Source of the DNA: Geomonas edaphica
GTDB lineage: Bacteria; Desulfobacterota; Desulfuromonadia; Geobacterales; Geobacteraceae
Direction of reading: 5' to 3'
DNA length: 64,000 nucleotides
Assembly (NCBI RefSeq): GCF_004917075.1
Contig: NZ_SSYB01000005.1
Coordinates: forward strand, 372,001 to 436,000
This document shows positions 51,382 to 60,338 of the stretch, in pieces. The notes below the pieces were generated by a model. It had not been told where the DNA came from. It saw only the letters and a list, made by a program, of their open reading frames with translations, and searched no databases. Position 1 is the first letter of the stretch. Each line of letters opens with the position of its first letter. The position numbers and the translations under genes were made by a program.

Positions 51382-53712
51382 GTGCATCTTTATAAGATTT
51401 TCCGTGCCTCATTCTTGAAAATCCTGACAGTCTTGCTCTTTGTTGCGCTTCTAGTTCCCGCGCCTGCTTTCTCTCTCGATTCCGAAGATTCGCAGATCTT
51501 TATTTCCGGGTTCAATTCCTACCAGAAAAAAGATTACCCTGCCGCGGTTGAGAGCATGTCCACCCTCCTCAAAAAGTACCCGGACACCCCTTTGAAAGAC
51601 ATGGCCGTTTTCTGGCTGGCGCGGGCCAACTACAAAGTCGGCAACAACCAGGAGGCGGGCAAATACATGGCGCAGTTCCTCCGGGACTACCCGGAGAGCC
51701 CGCTCAAGGCGACGGTAGAGGACGAACTCATCCAGCTCGCCGAGCGCTACGAGAAGGGTGAGGCCATTCCCGCCACGCCGAAGACTGCAGCACAACCGGC
51801 TCCCGGCGTGGCAGCCGCAGAAAAGGCTGCTACCGAGCGCGCAGCCGCAGAAAGGGCCGCCGCAGTCAAGGCTTCTGCCGAAAAGGCCGCCGCTGAGAAA
51901 GCTGCCGCCGACAAGGCTGCCATCGACAAGGCTGCCATCGATGCCGCTGCAGAAAGGGCCGCTGCCGCGCAGAAAGCCACTGCCGAGAAGGCCGCAGTTG
52001 AGAAGGCTGCCGCTGAGAAAGCTGCCGCTGAGAAAGCTGCTGCCTCCCGAGAAGTGAAAGACAAAAAGATCAGCGTCGCCAAGCACGGCAAGGAGAAGGG
52101 AAAATCCTCCGCGCTGCGTAAAAAGGCGATCGCCGGTTACAAGGACGTGATCGACCGCTACCCCGGCACTCCCGCCGCCGCCAACGCCACGGCTAAGCTC
52201 CTGCAGATGGGGATCGAATACCCGACCGTGAAGAAGGGTGGGGCGCCCGCGCCGCAGGGCGAAGTGACCCAGGTCTTCAACATTGAGGTGGCCCAGTACG
52301 CCGACCTCGACGTCAGGCTCGGGGCCGCCGGCGAGACCCAGGAGGCGGGGAAACGTTTCGTGATCCCGATGGACATCGTCAACTCCGGCAACGGCAGCGA
52401 CAGCTTCCTGCTTGAATCGGGCTTCCCGCCTGAGTACGACTTCCATTTCGCCGCGGCCGATACCCCGGATGTCGCCATCAAGAGCACCCTGACCCTCGAG
52501 GTGGGGGAGAAGTTCAGGGGCTTGGCCGTCGGGACCATTCCGCGCGGCAACATAGACGGCCAGAAGAGCAGCTATCCCGTTAAGGTGGTCTCCGCTTTCG
52601 CCAGGGAGGCTTCCCAGACCAAAGAGATCGCGCTGCGCACCTCGGCGCCGCTTTTGAGGGCGGTGGTGAAGAGCGACAAGACGAAGCTTCTCCCCGGCGA
52701 GAAGGTCTCCTACCGCGTTTCCCTGCTCAACATCGGCAGCGCGGCGGCCCGGGACGTCACCCTCAGGGTCAGCTATCCGCCCCAGTACGAGCCTTCCGGT
52801 ACGCCTGCCGGCTTCAAGAAGGAGAACGGCGCCCTCGTGCTCGACGGTATGCGGCTTAAGTCCGGCGAGAGCCAGGACCACAACCTCACCTTCCGCTTGA
52901 AGGACGAAGCGCTCGCCGACCAAGAACTCATCGTCAGGGCCGACATCGTCAACGGCGCGCTGGGCAAGAAAGAGTCCTTCGTCTCCGCCACGAGCTTCGT
53001 GCAGCGGGTGAGCGGCGTCACGGCGCGCACCGGCGCGGGTAAAATCGTCGCGATCCCCGGCCAGACCGTTTCCGTGCCGCTTGTCGTCACCAACACCGGC
53101 AACGTGCGGGAGGTGTTCGCCATCAAGGCCAGCGTACCGGCGAACGCGACATACACCTTCTACGACGACGTGAACCGCGACGGCAAACGCCAGAGCAGCG
53201 AGCCGATCATCAACCACGTCGGTCCTCTCTCCCCGAAGGAAGAGGCGTACGTGATCATGGAAATGGAAACGCCCGCGAGCGCCCTCGACGGTGCCGTTGC
53301 CGCCGCATCGGTGCGCTTCGAGCCCGAGGCTGCGGACCGCGCCGCTGCGGTCAATCTCCAGCTCACCTACTCCCGCCCCATCGTGGAACTCACCTTGGCG
53401 GCAAGGGGTGGCAAGCTGAAGCCCGGCGAAGTCTCCTCGCTTGACCTGAACTGCGTGAACCGCGGATCAAGTCTGGCAAAACAGGTGATCCTGCAGAGCG
53501 CCCTGCCTGCCCAGCTCGAACTGGTGGCAGCCGAGCCCGCCTTCAGCAGGTACGACAACGGCGTCTACCTCTGGCGCCTCGACGAACTCGGCGCTGGCGA
53601 GAGACGCAGCATCAAGGTAACCTATCGCGTGAAGCCGGGCGTGGCCGTCGGCACCAGCGTGCAGATGAAGAACTCGCTCAATTACCAGGATCTCCTCGGC
53701 AACAGGTACTGA
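51382..53712 (+). CDS. Exported TPR, alanine-coil and CARDB/DUF11-like repeat protein
   Basis: 776 residues. A signal peptide (MHLYKIFRASFLKILTVLLF through VPAPAFS) leads to TPR-like repeats (about 35-125; FNSYQKKDYPAAVESMSTLLKK-type). A long Ala/Lys/Glu coiled stretch (about 140-235) built on AAAEKAAAEKAA-like repeats follows, then three or four beta-sandwich repeats (DUF11/CARDB type; VIPMDIVNSGNGSDSFLLES, RVSLLNIGSAAARDVTLRVS, VPLVVTNTGNVREVFAIKAS). GTG 51382 is chosen because GGAAAGG lies eight bases upstream and the promoter excludes earlier starts. Probably a periplasmic scaffold. The LysM gene follows one base after the stop. Confidence 0.8.
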   Translation: MHLYKIFRASFLKILTVLLFVALLVPAPAFSLDSEDSQIFISGFNSYQKKDYPAAVESMSTLLKKYPDTPLKDMAVFWLARANYKVGNNQEAGKYMAQFLRDYPESPLKATVEDELIQLAERYEKGEAIPATPKTAAQPAPGVAAAEKAATERAAAERAAAVKASAEKAAAEKAAADKAAIDKAAIDAAAERAAAAQKATAEKAAVEKAAAEKAAAEKAAASREVKDKKISVAKHGKEKGKSSALRKKAIAGYKDVIDRYPGTPAAANATAKLLQMGIEYPTVKKGGAPAPQGEVTQVFNIEVAQYADLDVRLGAAGETQEAGKRFVIPMDIVNSGNGSDSFLLESGFPPEYDFHFAAADTPDVAIKSTLTLEVGEKFRGLAVGTIPRGNIDGQKSSYPVKVVSAFAREASQTKEIALRTSAPLLRAVVKSDKTKLLPGEKVSYRVSLLNIGSAAARDVTLRVSYPPQYEPSGTPAGFKKENGALVLDGMRLKSGESQDHNLTFRLKDEALADQELIVRADIVNGALGKKESFVSATSFVQRVSGVTARTGAGKIVAIPGQTVSVPLVVTNTGNVREVFAIKASVPANATYTFYDDVNRDGKRQSSEPIINHVGPLSPKEEAYVIMEMETPASALDGAVAAASVRFEPEAADRAAAVNLQLTYSRPIVELTLAARGGKLKPGEVSSLDLNCVNRGSSLAKQVILQSALPAQLELVAAEPAFSRYDNGVYLWRLDELGAGERRSIKVTYRVKPGVAVGTSVQMKNSLNYQDLLGNRY

Positions 53713-53713
53713 G

Positions 53714-54283
53714 ATGGCAAAACAGACCCTCGTCACCATCGGCAGCCTCATCCTGCTCGGCGCCGGCGTCACCGTAGGCCATGCCGACGAGATGCTTATG
53801 TACACCCCGAAGCCGGAGACCTCGGGCGTGGCGCCTGCCTCGCCAAGGGACGGGGTCCTCGTGCGCACCGTAACGGTGAAGCGGGGGGACACGCTCGCCA
53901 AACTGTCGAGGAAACACATCGGGGTAGCCGACTACTTCCCGCAGATGCTGGTCTTCAACAGCATAAGAAACCCTGACCTGATCCATCCAGGCGACAAGCT
54001 CCTGGTTCCGGTACGTCCCGGAAAGAGCGTCAAGAGCAGAGCCTCCCGGCGTCCGGCTTCCGCCATCGCGAAGAAGCAGGCGTCTGCGCCTGCATCCGAG
54101 GGACAGGTTAAGTCCGGCGAGCGCGAGCTCTTCCAGCGCGCCGAGCGCGCCTACCTGGCGCACGACTACCGCGATGCGCTGAACGGCTTCACCAAGTTTT
54201 TACGCACCTTCCCCCGTTCCTCGTTCGCCGCGGACGCCTCCCTCTACCGCGCGGACTGCTACCTGCACTTGTCCGGGGAGTAA
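53714..54283 (+). CDS. Exported LysM and TPR protein
   Basis: 189 residues: signal peptide (about 1-24), a LysM peptidoglycan-binding domain (about 50-100; VKRGDTLAKLSRKHIGVADY, then NPDLIHPGDKLLVPV), a basic linker, and a C-terminal TPR-like helix pair (ELFQRAERAYLAHDYRDALN, FLRTFPRSSFAADASLYRAD). It begins one base after the TPR/CARDB gene, so the two are co-translated and probably work together at the cell wall. The TPR part resembles the tol-pal/YbgF type of repeats, but no assignment is made. Confidence 0.85.
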   Translation: MAKQTLVTIGSLILLGAGVTVGHADEMLMYTPKPETSGVAPASPRDGVLVRTVTVKRGDTLAKLSRKHIGVADYFPQMLVFNSIRNPDLIHPGDKLLVPVRPGKSVKSRASRRPASAIAKKQASAPASEGQVKSGERELFQRAERAYLAHDYRDALNGFTKFLRTFPRSSFAADASLYRADCYLHLSGE

Positions 54284-54512
54284 CCAGCCGCCTTTTCCAC
54301 CCGCCACAGCCAAAGAAACAGTCGCAGGATCGCACCAGTTTTAGGGGCGAAGCCTGCCGTTACAGTTGCGGCTTTGGACGGATAAGGGTAAATTGTGGTG
54401 TAAGGATATGTAGTTATTTGGTTTTTTGAATTAGAGAAGTTTTTAAAAGGTAGGCAGCGGGACGGGCACCGGCGGAGCCAGTCCCCAGAGAAGCCTGCTG
54501 ATGGAGGGGAAA

Positions 54513-54980
54513 ATGGCGTACAAAATGGATATCGCGGTGGCCCAGGTCTTGACCGTCTGTGAGAAAACGGAGTTCGCGTGCGCCGATATCTACCACTATT
54601 TTGCGAACCTGTTCAAGGAGGAGCGCGAGATCTTCTACATCTGGCTTAAGAGCGCCCTCGAGCGGGAAAACCGCGCTAGGCTTTTCGCCCTTGTCGGGAA
54701 ACTAAGGCTGGACGATGTGGTCGAGGCGGCGCGGCTCGATCTGGCACAGGCCGAGGAAATCCTTAAGAAGGTGCGCGAGTTGGAGAAGAAGGTAAAAGAA
54801 GAGCCACCCACGGTGCGGGAGGCTCTCGAATTGGCGATGGAACTCGAACAGATGCTCGACGCCATCTCGATGGAGAGGGTGGTCCAGTTTACCGAGTCCT
54901 ACCAGAAGTGGTTCCTGGCCATCATGAACCGGGACCAGATGGAACTGCTTCAGAACGCCTACCAGCAGTTCGGCAAATAG
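54513..54980 (+). CDS. Ferritin-like helical protein
   Basis: 155 residues, all helix. The first half (VLTVCEKTEFACADIYHYFA, then LFKEEREIFYIWLKSALERE) has the E..E..Y and ExxR pattern of rubrerythrin-like four-helix bundles, but the ExxH metal motif appears as ERENRARL, so iron binding is doubtful. The second half continues with charged helices (QAEEILKKVRELEKKVKEEP). ATG 54513 has AGGGG upstream; ATG 54501 has none. About 230 bases separate it from the LysM gene, including an AT-rich stretch near 54410-54450. Function is unknown. Confidence 0.6.
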   Translation: MAYKMDIAVAQVLTVCEKTEFACADIYHYFANLFKEEREIFYIWLKSALERENRARLFALVGKLRLDDVVEAARLDLAQAEEILKKVRELEKKVKEEPPTVREALELAMELEQMLDAISMERVVQFTESYQKWFLAIMNRDQMELLQNAYQQFGK

Positions 54981-55003
54981 ACTTTCAAAGACTTCCTGAG
55001 CGG

Positions 55004-56536
55004 TTACCGGACCTCCTGCCGGTAGCCGTTCAGTTTGGCCAGTTCCTGCACCAGCGGATCGACCTTGCGATCCGTGATGAAAATCCTTCCCCCACGCGGG
55101 TCGTTGATCATGACGCCCGGCATCCTCACCCCGTACCCCTGCTCCCATACCGACCACAGGTCCTGTTCGCCGTAGCGGCCGGAGATGTCAAGCCGGTTCA
55201 AAAGCTTGTCCGACAGGCTTTCTAGGTCGTCCTGGTCTTGCACCTGGATCACCCGGTATCCCTTCGCCTCCAGGAGGTTAGTCAGCGAGTCACCCATCGG
55301 GTCCCCCTGGAAACGCGCCAGCACGTAGCGGTTGCCGTTCTTCTCGAAGTAGCGGTACGCCGGGATCTCTAGGCGGACGCCGTTGTTGTCGCCGGCGTAG
55401 AGGTCGATGTTCTTGTCGGCCTGGTACCTGATTCCGAGGGCGCCAAGCAGCGCATCGGCTATGGTTCTCGGGTCCTTCTCCGGGATCTGGTACAGCACGT
55501 TGTCGTCGGGCCTCCCCGTGATGATCGGGGCGCTGGAGGGCGTCTCCACCAGCTTGAAGCCGTTGGCCGCGAGGAGGCGGACCAGCGCCTGCGGCGTTGC
55601 GGGGCGTTTCCCCGGGATCTTTAAAAGCGTGATGTCCTGGTGCAGCAGGCTGTCCTGGTTCTTCTCGATCTTGAAGTCAGCCTGCACCGTCACCTTGCAC
55701 TCGGAGCCGAAGTCGACTAGGAAGTCCTCCTCGAAAGAGTAGAAGCGCGCCGCTCCCAGAAGGGCGCGGTAGAAGGCGCGCGGGTTGTCGGCACGCTCGG
55801 AGACGATGGAGAGATGCGGGTTCTTCTCCTGCAGCAGGTTTTTGACGAGCGGCGGGAGTGTTCCGTCGGCGTCGACGAGGATGGCACCGTCGTCCTGGGT
55901 CGCCAGTAATGGGTACTTCTCAGGATCAAGCGAGAGGGAGAAGGCGCCGGAGAGGTAGTCGAGCTGTGCCTTCACGGAAGGTGCATTGGGAATCAACTGC
56001 GGCCAGACGTGGGAGGCTTGCTGGACCGCGTCTGTACCGACCAGTGAAGCACGCGACGGTGCCTGTTGCCCTGACGGGGCCTGCAGGACCATCATCGTGT
56101 TCGCGCCGCCGCGCGGTGCTTTCGCCGCTGCGACCTTTGCGGCGCGGTGCGACCTGACCTTGGCCGTACCGTGTGCGGGGGGATCAATGGGGATTACGAG
56201 GGTAGAGCCGACCTTCAGCCTCTTGATATCGGAAAGGTGGTTGGCGCTTTTCACCCTGCGTGCGACCGCCACGGCGCGCTCGCCGGTGAGCCCGTACTCC
56301 CGGGCCAGCACCTTGTAGATGAAGTCGCCGCGCTTGACCTTGTAGGTCTGCGTCCCCGTTGCCTTCTGCGGCGCGGGCTGCTTGGCCTTGGGGGCCGGGG
56401 CGGGCATGGGGTATTTCCGTGCCAGGGTGGCAGGTTCCAACTCGAACTTCTTTTCGATGCTGTAAGAGGTCAGCGGGAAGGCGGCTAGTAACATAAGGGC
56501 TAGGCCCAGGTGCTTCGTTTCGAGTTGAACCGGCAT
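55004..56536 (-). CDS. LysM-domain envelope protein
   Basis: 510 residues. N-terminal signal/anchor (KHLGLALMLLAAFPLTSYSI), then a Pro/Ala/Lys-rich linker and a LysM domain (about 63-117; YKVKRGDFIYKVLAREYGLT, RLKVGSTLVIPI). The large C-terminal part of about 330 residues is not recognised. It contains FYSFEEDFLVDFGSECKVTV and segments on peptide or nucleotide limits (LLQEKNPHLSIVSERADNPR). It converges on the ferritin-like gene and is preceded by the pseudo-receiver gene on the same strand, about 80 bases away. Likely periplasmic and wall-bound. Confidence 0.75.
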   Translation of the reverse strand: MPVQLETKHLGLALMLLAAFPLTSYSIEKKFELEPATLARKYPMPAPAPKAKQPAPQKATGTQTYKVKRGDFIYKVLAREYGLTGERAVAVARRVKSANHLSDIKRLKVGSTLVIPIDPPAHGTAKVRSHRAAKVAAAKAPRGGANTMMVLQAPSGQQAPSRASLVGTDAVQQASHVWPQLIPNAPSVKAQLDYLSGAFSLSLDPEKYPLLATQDDGAILVDADGTLPPLVKNLLQEKNPHLSIVSERADNPRAFYRALLGAARFYSFEEDFLVDFGSECKVTVQADFKIEKNQDSLLHQDITLLKIPGKRPATPQALVRLLAANGFKLVETPSSAPIITGRPDDNVLYQIPEKDPRTIADALLGALGIRYQADKNIDLYAGDNNGVRLEIPAYRYFEKNGNRYVLARFQGDPMGDSLTNLLEAKGYRVIQVQDQDDLESLSDKLLNRLDISGRYGEQDLWSVWEQGYGVRMPGVMINDPRGGRIFITDRKVDPLVQELAKLNGYRQEVR

Positions 56537-56616
56537 GCAAACTCCCTGAAAAAGAATGGCTGCTGCGCTACACGAAGGCTGACTGCTGCTGCGGGAGCGT
56601 CACCCTGGATTGGCGT

Positions 56617-57954
56617 CTATTTTGGCCGCGGGGCGGCGAGCTGAAGCACCACACCCAGGATGCGGCTTTGCGGACTGCGGTAGATGGCGACCTCGGCACC
56701 GTCAGGGGCACGCCTTGTTTCGACCTTGACGCCATCAGCCTCTTTGACCTTCCCTTTTGCGGGCATCTCGGCACCCACCGCTTCCCGGAACCAGGCCGGC
56801 ACCTGGCGTTCGCCGATCCCTGCGTCACCCATGGGAAGGGCCTGGATCGCGATGATCCGTCCCCCTTCGCGGAAGACCCGGAACTCAACCTTATCATTCT
56901 CGTAGCGCTCCCAACCCGGATGGGCCGCGGCATAGGCTGCGTCGGCGGGGACCCTCGGGATGAACAGGGGCAACGCCTGCTGCTCACCGGAGGCTGTCGG
57001 TGTTTGTTGCGGTTGAGCGGCAGTCTTGCCGGGCGGAGCGGCCGGAACCGCTTCAGGTTTCTGCGTCGACTGCGGTTCGGGCTGGTGTGCAAAAAGACGC
57101 CAGAAGAGCAGGCCTGCGAAGAGCAGGGCGATGCCGACGTAAAGCGGGCGTGACAGGCGTTTGGTTTCCGGCCCCTCGGCAACCGCTGGTTCGTCCTCTT
57201 CCTCCGGCACGCCGCACAGCTCCGGGGGCTTGCGGTAGATCTGGTTCGGGCTCGGGTACAAGGACTTCGGCTGGGTGCCATGTCCCTTTTCCTTGCGCTG
57301 GGGGGCGGCAACCTGTGCTGCGGCCTGCACCGCGGGTTCGGCCGGCTCTTCCGTGGGCTCCTGTTGCTGGGGCTGGGCGGCGACGAAGAAGACGATCTCG
57401 TCGGAACCCGTGATCTCCGGGGCCTTTTCTGCCGGCGGCTCCTGCAATGCTTCTGCGTCGAAAATCAGCGGCTCGGGAGGTTCGGACGGCCACTGTGGTG
57501 CCGGGTGCGGCTCTACTATGCTGTCAAAGCTGGGGATTTCAAAGTCCGGGAGATCGTCGAGGATCAATGCGGACGGCGCTGCAGTGGTCTGGGCAATATC
57601 CTCGGAAAGGAGCTGCAGCACGTCGGACGTCAATTGCGCGGTAGGTAAGGTGAGGTTGAGTGACGCGGCGAAGCCTGGCGGCGGGAAGCCGGGGGGCGCG
57701 TCGTCATCCCCCAGCAGGATGAGCTGCAGGGCCGCGTTGTCCACGAGCATCCTGGCCTGTGTGGCTATCTCGTCGCACGGAATACCATCCAGGCTGGACT
57801 GGATGAACACGAAACGCGGATTCTCTTTGTGAAGTCTCTTCACTGCGCTAGCCAAGTCAGTCTCGAAAGTAAGACTTCTTGGCGACTGAATGCGCAAGCT
57901 CTCCACAAGATCGAGTGCTCGTTCGTCACTGGCTATGAAAAAGATCTCTGCCAT
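56617..57954 (-). CDS. Pseudo-receiver membrane protein
   Basis: 445 residues. The first 110 look like a CheY fold (AEIFFIASDERALDLVESLR, FVFIQSSLDGIP, LQLILLGDDDAPPG), but the acceptor Asp position is Ser/Gln, so it cannot be phosphorylated normally. A low-complexity Pro/Glu/Ala region (about 130-265) leads to one TM helix (PLYVGIALLFAGLLFWRLFA, about 274-293), a second disordered stretch, and a C-terminal domain of about 100 residues outside the membrane (VEFRVFREGGRIIAIQALPM). It may carry a cytoplasmic signal to the LysM protein encoded next. Not recognised as a known family. Confidence 0.72.
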   Translation of the reverse strand: MAEIFFIASDERALDLVESLRIQSPRSLTFETDLASAVKRLHKENPRFVFIQSSLDGIPCDEIATQARMLVDNAALQLILLGDDDAPPGFPPPGFAASLNLTLPTAQLTSDVLQLLSEDIAQTTAAPSALILDDLPDFEIPSFDSIVEPHPAPQWPSEPPEPLIFDAEALQEPPAEKAPEITGSDEIVFFVAAQPQQQEPTEEPAEPAVQAAAQVAAPQRKEKGHGTQPKSLYPSPNQIYRKPPELCGVPEEEDEPAVAEGPETKRLSRPLYVGIALLFAGLLFWRLFAHQPEPQSTQKPEAVPAAPPGKTAAQPQQTPTASGEQQALPLFIPRVPADAAYAAAHPGWERYENDKVEFRVFREGGRIIAIQALPMGDAGIGERQVPAWFREAVGAEMPAKGKVKEADGVKVETRRAPDGAEVAIYRSPQSRILGVVLQLAAPRPK

Positions 57955-58122
57955 CTTACCTGCTTTCGTAAGAATAGTCTCAGGGACTATTGTAAGTAAA
58001 AATCCTGAGAAAAGCCTATATCTGTTCGCAGAAGTGACCTATGTTTTTAATATAAAATGGAATAAAGTCAAATTATTTTAAAATAATTAATCTTGATTTC
58101 TTTCATTGAGTAAACTCTTTGA

Positions 58123-58896
58123 CTATACAGCCATTGGGCGATAGAAGTTGAGCGCGTTTTGACAGAGAACCTTCTGGGATAATTTGGTGGGGAGCGTGTC
58201 GACGACAAGCCGCAGGTCGTCGTCGCGGTAGGGGCGCGGGGCGCGCGTGGAAGGGAGGTCGGTGCCGAACATGAGGGCTTCGGGGTTGGCGCTGCAGAAG
58301 TCGCGCAGGGCGGCCGGCACGTCGAAATCGACGCGTCCGAAGCCGGTTGCTTTTACCCGCACCCCGCGCTCGGCGAGCGCAAGGAGAATCGGCAGACCCT
58401 CGCGGGAAAGTCCAAGGTGGTCAATGCTGACTGCGGGGAGCCGGAGGAGGGTGCTCTTGAGTGGGGGGAGCTCGCGGGAGTCGACGTAGAGCTCCACGTG
58501 CCACCCTGCCAGTTCGTGAACCCGCCGGGCCATCGCTTCCAGGTGCGCCACATTTTCGGAGCCGCCCCGCTTTATGTTGAAGCGTACGGCGCGCACCCCG
58601 AGCCGGTTGAGGCGCAAGACCTCCTCGTCGCTGACCGAGGCGGGGAGCTGCGTCACTCCCACAAAGCGCGGCCCCAGGGTGGCGAGCGCGTCCTCCAGGT
58701 AGGACTGGTCCAGGGCCTGGAACGACCCGGAGACGATGGCGCCACCGGCCAGGTTCATGCCGGAGCACCGCTCGAGGTAATCGCGGCAGGTGAAATCGTC
58801 AGGGAGAAAGCCCTGGTTTTCAACGAGTGGGAAACGGCGGTCGATGATGTGGAAGTGGCTGTCGAAGACGGGGAGGGCAAGGTCGCGGAGATCCAT
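58123..58896 (-). CDS. Amidohydrolase-family TIM-barrel protein
   Basis: 257 residues. PVFDSHFHIIDRRFP near residue 10 is the strand-1 HxH metal motif, and SIDHLGLS near 158 and MFGTDLPSTRAPRPY near 213 supply the later His and catalytic Asp. This is the pattern of the amidohydrolase-2 group (2-pyrone-4,6-dicarboxylate hydrolase-like lactonases and decarboxylases). The substrate is unknown. It begins about 37 bases after the DUF2721 gene on the same strand. Confidence 0.87.
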   Translation of the reverse strand: MDLRDLALPVFDSHFHIIDRRFPLVENQGFLPDDFTCRDYLERCSGMNLAGGAIVSGSFQALDQSYLEDALATLGPRFVGVTQLPASVSDEEVLRLNRLGVRAVRFNIKRGGSENVAHLEAMARRVHELAGWHVELYVDSRELPPLKSTLLRLPAVSIDHLGLSREGLPILLALAERGVRVKATGFGRVDFDVPAALRDFCSANPEALMFGTDLPSTRAPRPYRDDDLRLVVDTLPTKLSQKVLCQNALNFYRPMAV

Positions 58897-58932
58897 AAAG
58901 TGCCTCCTGCGGGCCCCTTTCGGGGCGCCGGA

Positions 58933-59388
58933 TCATTTGACTACCGTGTGCGGGCCGATCTGCAGGCTTTCCTTGGCGATGAAGATCTCGCGCAGGAAGT
59001 TGATGAGTCCCGCCACCATGAGCAGCATGGCGACGATGAAGAGCACCGCGACCGGGACCGAGACGTCGTAGCGCAGGTAATCGCCGATGAAGAGCAGCGC
59101 GATCACAGTGCAGACGAGGACCGCGGTGGCCGTACACAGGAAGATGGCGTGACCGATTAAGTCGGCGCGGCGTTTGAGGGTGGCGAGCGCGGCGTGCAGT
59201 TTCGGCAGCCCGTCGGGGGAGACTGTCTCGAGCCTCCCCTCGTGGTAGCGGGCGCGGTCGATGATGCGTCCGAGCCGGTTGATCATGACGCTCAGCATAG
59301 TCCCGATGGCGGTCAAAAGGAAGACGGGGGCGACCGAGAGCTGTATGACGTGGGCCATGGTACCTATGGTTTGGGAATCTCGCAGCAT
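58933..59388 (-). CDS. DUF2721 membrane protein
   Basis: 151 residues with three hydrophobic helices (LSVAPVFLLTAIGTMLSVMI, IFLCTATAVLVCTVIALLFI, VAVLFIVAMLLMVAGLINFL). MINRLGRIIDRARY between the first and second is the conserved part of the DUF2721 family, whose role is unknown. The start ATG 59388 follows AAGGAG by nine bases. It lies about 25 bases from the HEPN-like gene upstream and precedes the amidohydrolase gene, so the three may be one operon. Confidence 0.88.
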   Translation of the reverse strand: MLRDSQTIGTMAHVIQLSVAPVFLLTAIGTMLSVMINRLGRIIDRARYHEGRLETVSPDGLPKLHAALATLKRRADLIGHAIFLCTATAVLVCTVIALLFIGDYLRYDVSVPVAVLFIVAMLLMVAGLINFLREIFIAKESLQIGPHTVVK

Positions 59389-59412
59389 GCAGCTTTTCTC
59401 CTTGGGTCCTCT

Positions 59413-59901
59413 TCAGGACTCGAATCTTTCTTCCAGCTCCGTCTTGAACTGTTCCAGGTCGATCCCTTTCAGGCGCACCAGATCCTTCATGACCGAATCG
59501 AGCACCGCGTTTGCGGTGTTCAGCGTCGCCCTCTTGGAGCGAACCTCACGCAGTGCCTTCTCGCGCCCCTCGCCGGTCAACAGCAGGTCTGAACGCTCGT
59601 TGTAGAAGCGGTGGATCAGGAAGTTCCTTGCCTTAAGTGCCAGGCGCAGCGCGTGCACCGCCTGGTCGTTGAAGCCGACCTTCTCCTTGATCTCCTCCAT
59701 CAGCCGTCCCATGGTCTGGGAACCGAGGATCTCCATCGACCCGCTGAACTCCTCTTCGGTGAGCGCTCCGTCGGAGAGTTCGATAAGGAGCGTCACGATG
59801 AACGAGATATAAAGCTCGATCCTCTGGCAGTCCTGGACCGCCGCCCCCATTTCCAGGTAGATCGGGTTAAGCGGCGTGGTGTCTATTTTGATACCGGGCA
59901 T
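59413..59901 (-). CDS. Helical protein with HEPN-like RNxxxH motif
   Basis: 162 residues, all helix, no signal peptide. The stretch ALRLALKARNFLIHRFYNER near residue 85-104 contains R92-N93-xxx-H97, the Rx4-6H motif of HEPN domains, many of which are metal-independent RNases. The surrounding four-helix pattern (IELYISFIVTLLIELSDG, SMEILGSQTMGRLMEEIKEK) fits. No nucleotidyltransferase or other toxin-antitoxin partner is adjacent, so toxin activity is not implied. Equally it may be a structural HEPN protein. Confidence 0.6.
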   Translation of the reverse strand: MPGIKIDTTPLNPIYLEMGAAVQDCQRIELYISFIVTLLIELSDGALTEEEFSGSMEILGSQTMGRLMEEIKEKVGFNDQAVHALRLALKARNFLIHRFYNERSDLLLTGEGREKALREVRSKRATLNTANAVLDSVMKDLVRLKGIDLEQFKTELEERFES

Positions 59902-60338
59902 GGCGCACCTTCGGGCGTGGTTTGACGAAATCCAATAGCATACTTCCGGGGCGCAATAAACAGCTAATTTAATGGCAGGGGGCGCCGGGGGCAGGCTTGC
60001 ATGGGTGCTCCTGGTAAGCTGCTGAATTTGCAGCCATATTCATGTGGATCTCATCCTGCCGTCCCTCATGTGGAGCATCACAGGCGATGCAAACGCTGCT
60101 TTGAATGCCTTAATGCCGCGTGTACACTCTGTTTTTTTATAGTGCGTGAGAAAGAAACTCTGCTATAATCACTCGGTTTTCATTAATCTTGTCCGCCCCG
60201 AATCTTCATTCGGGGCTGCATATACGAGAAGAAACTGGCCGGCACTGCCGGCGAGACAACAAACCTGGGCGCGAGAGGCACCGGCCGGCACTGCCGCCGG
60301 GAGCCCGCGGCCCCAAAAGGAAAGGGAACAAGCAATCT
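59902..60338. other. Upstream region and 5' leader of RNase E/G gene
   Basis: About 440 bases. The right 170 bases are transcribed leader after the promoter at 60164. It includes the hairpin CCCCGAA/TTCGGGG (about 60197-60217) and two copies of GGCCGGCACTGCCG (about 60238 and 60279), each able to form a GCCGG/CCGGC stem. The left part (59902-60150) holds nothing recognisable. Confidence 0.55.
60164..60169 (+). promoter_or_regulatory. -10 box of RNase E/G promoter
   Basis: Perfect TATAAT at 60164-60169, preceded by TGC (extended -10 like). The -35 is weak. The leader to ATG 60339 is about 165 bases. Confidence 0.6.

Noticed and set aside
54297-54500. Possible cyclic-dinucleotide (GEMM) riboswitch before the ferritin-like gene
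   Set aside because: GGGGCGAAGCC and GGTAGGCAGCGGG resemble parts of the motif, but the conserved core order and pairing are absent. A covariance search would settle it.
59413-59901. Toxin-antitoxin locus
   Set aside because: The HEPN-like gene lacks a small antitoxin or nucleotidyltransferase partner, and the neighbouring genes are membrane and metabolic.
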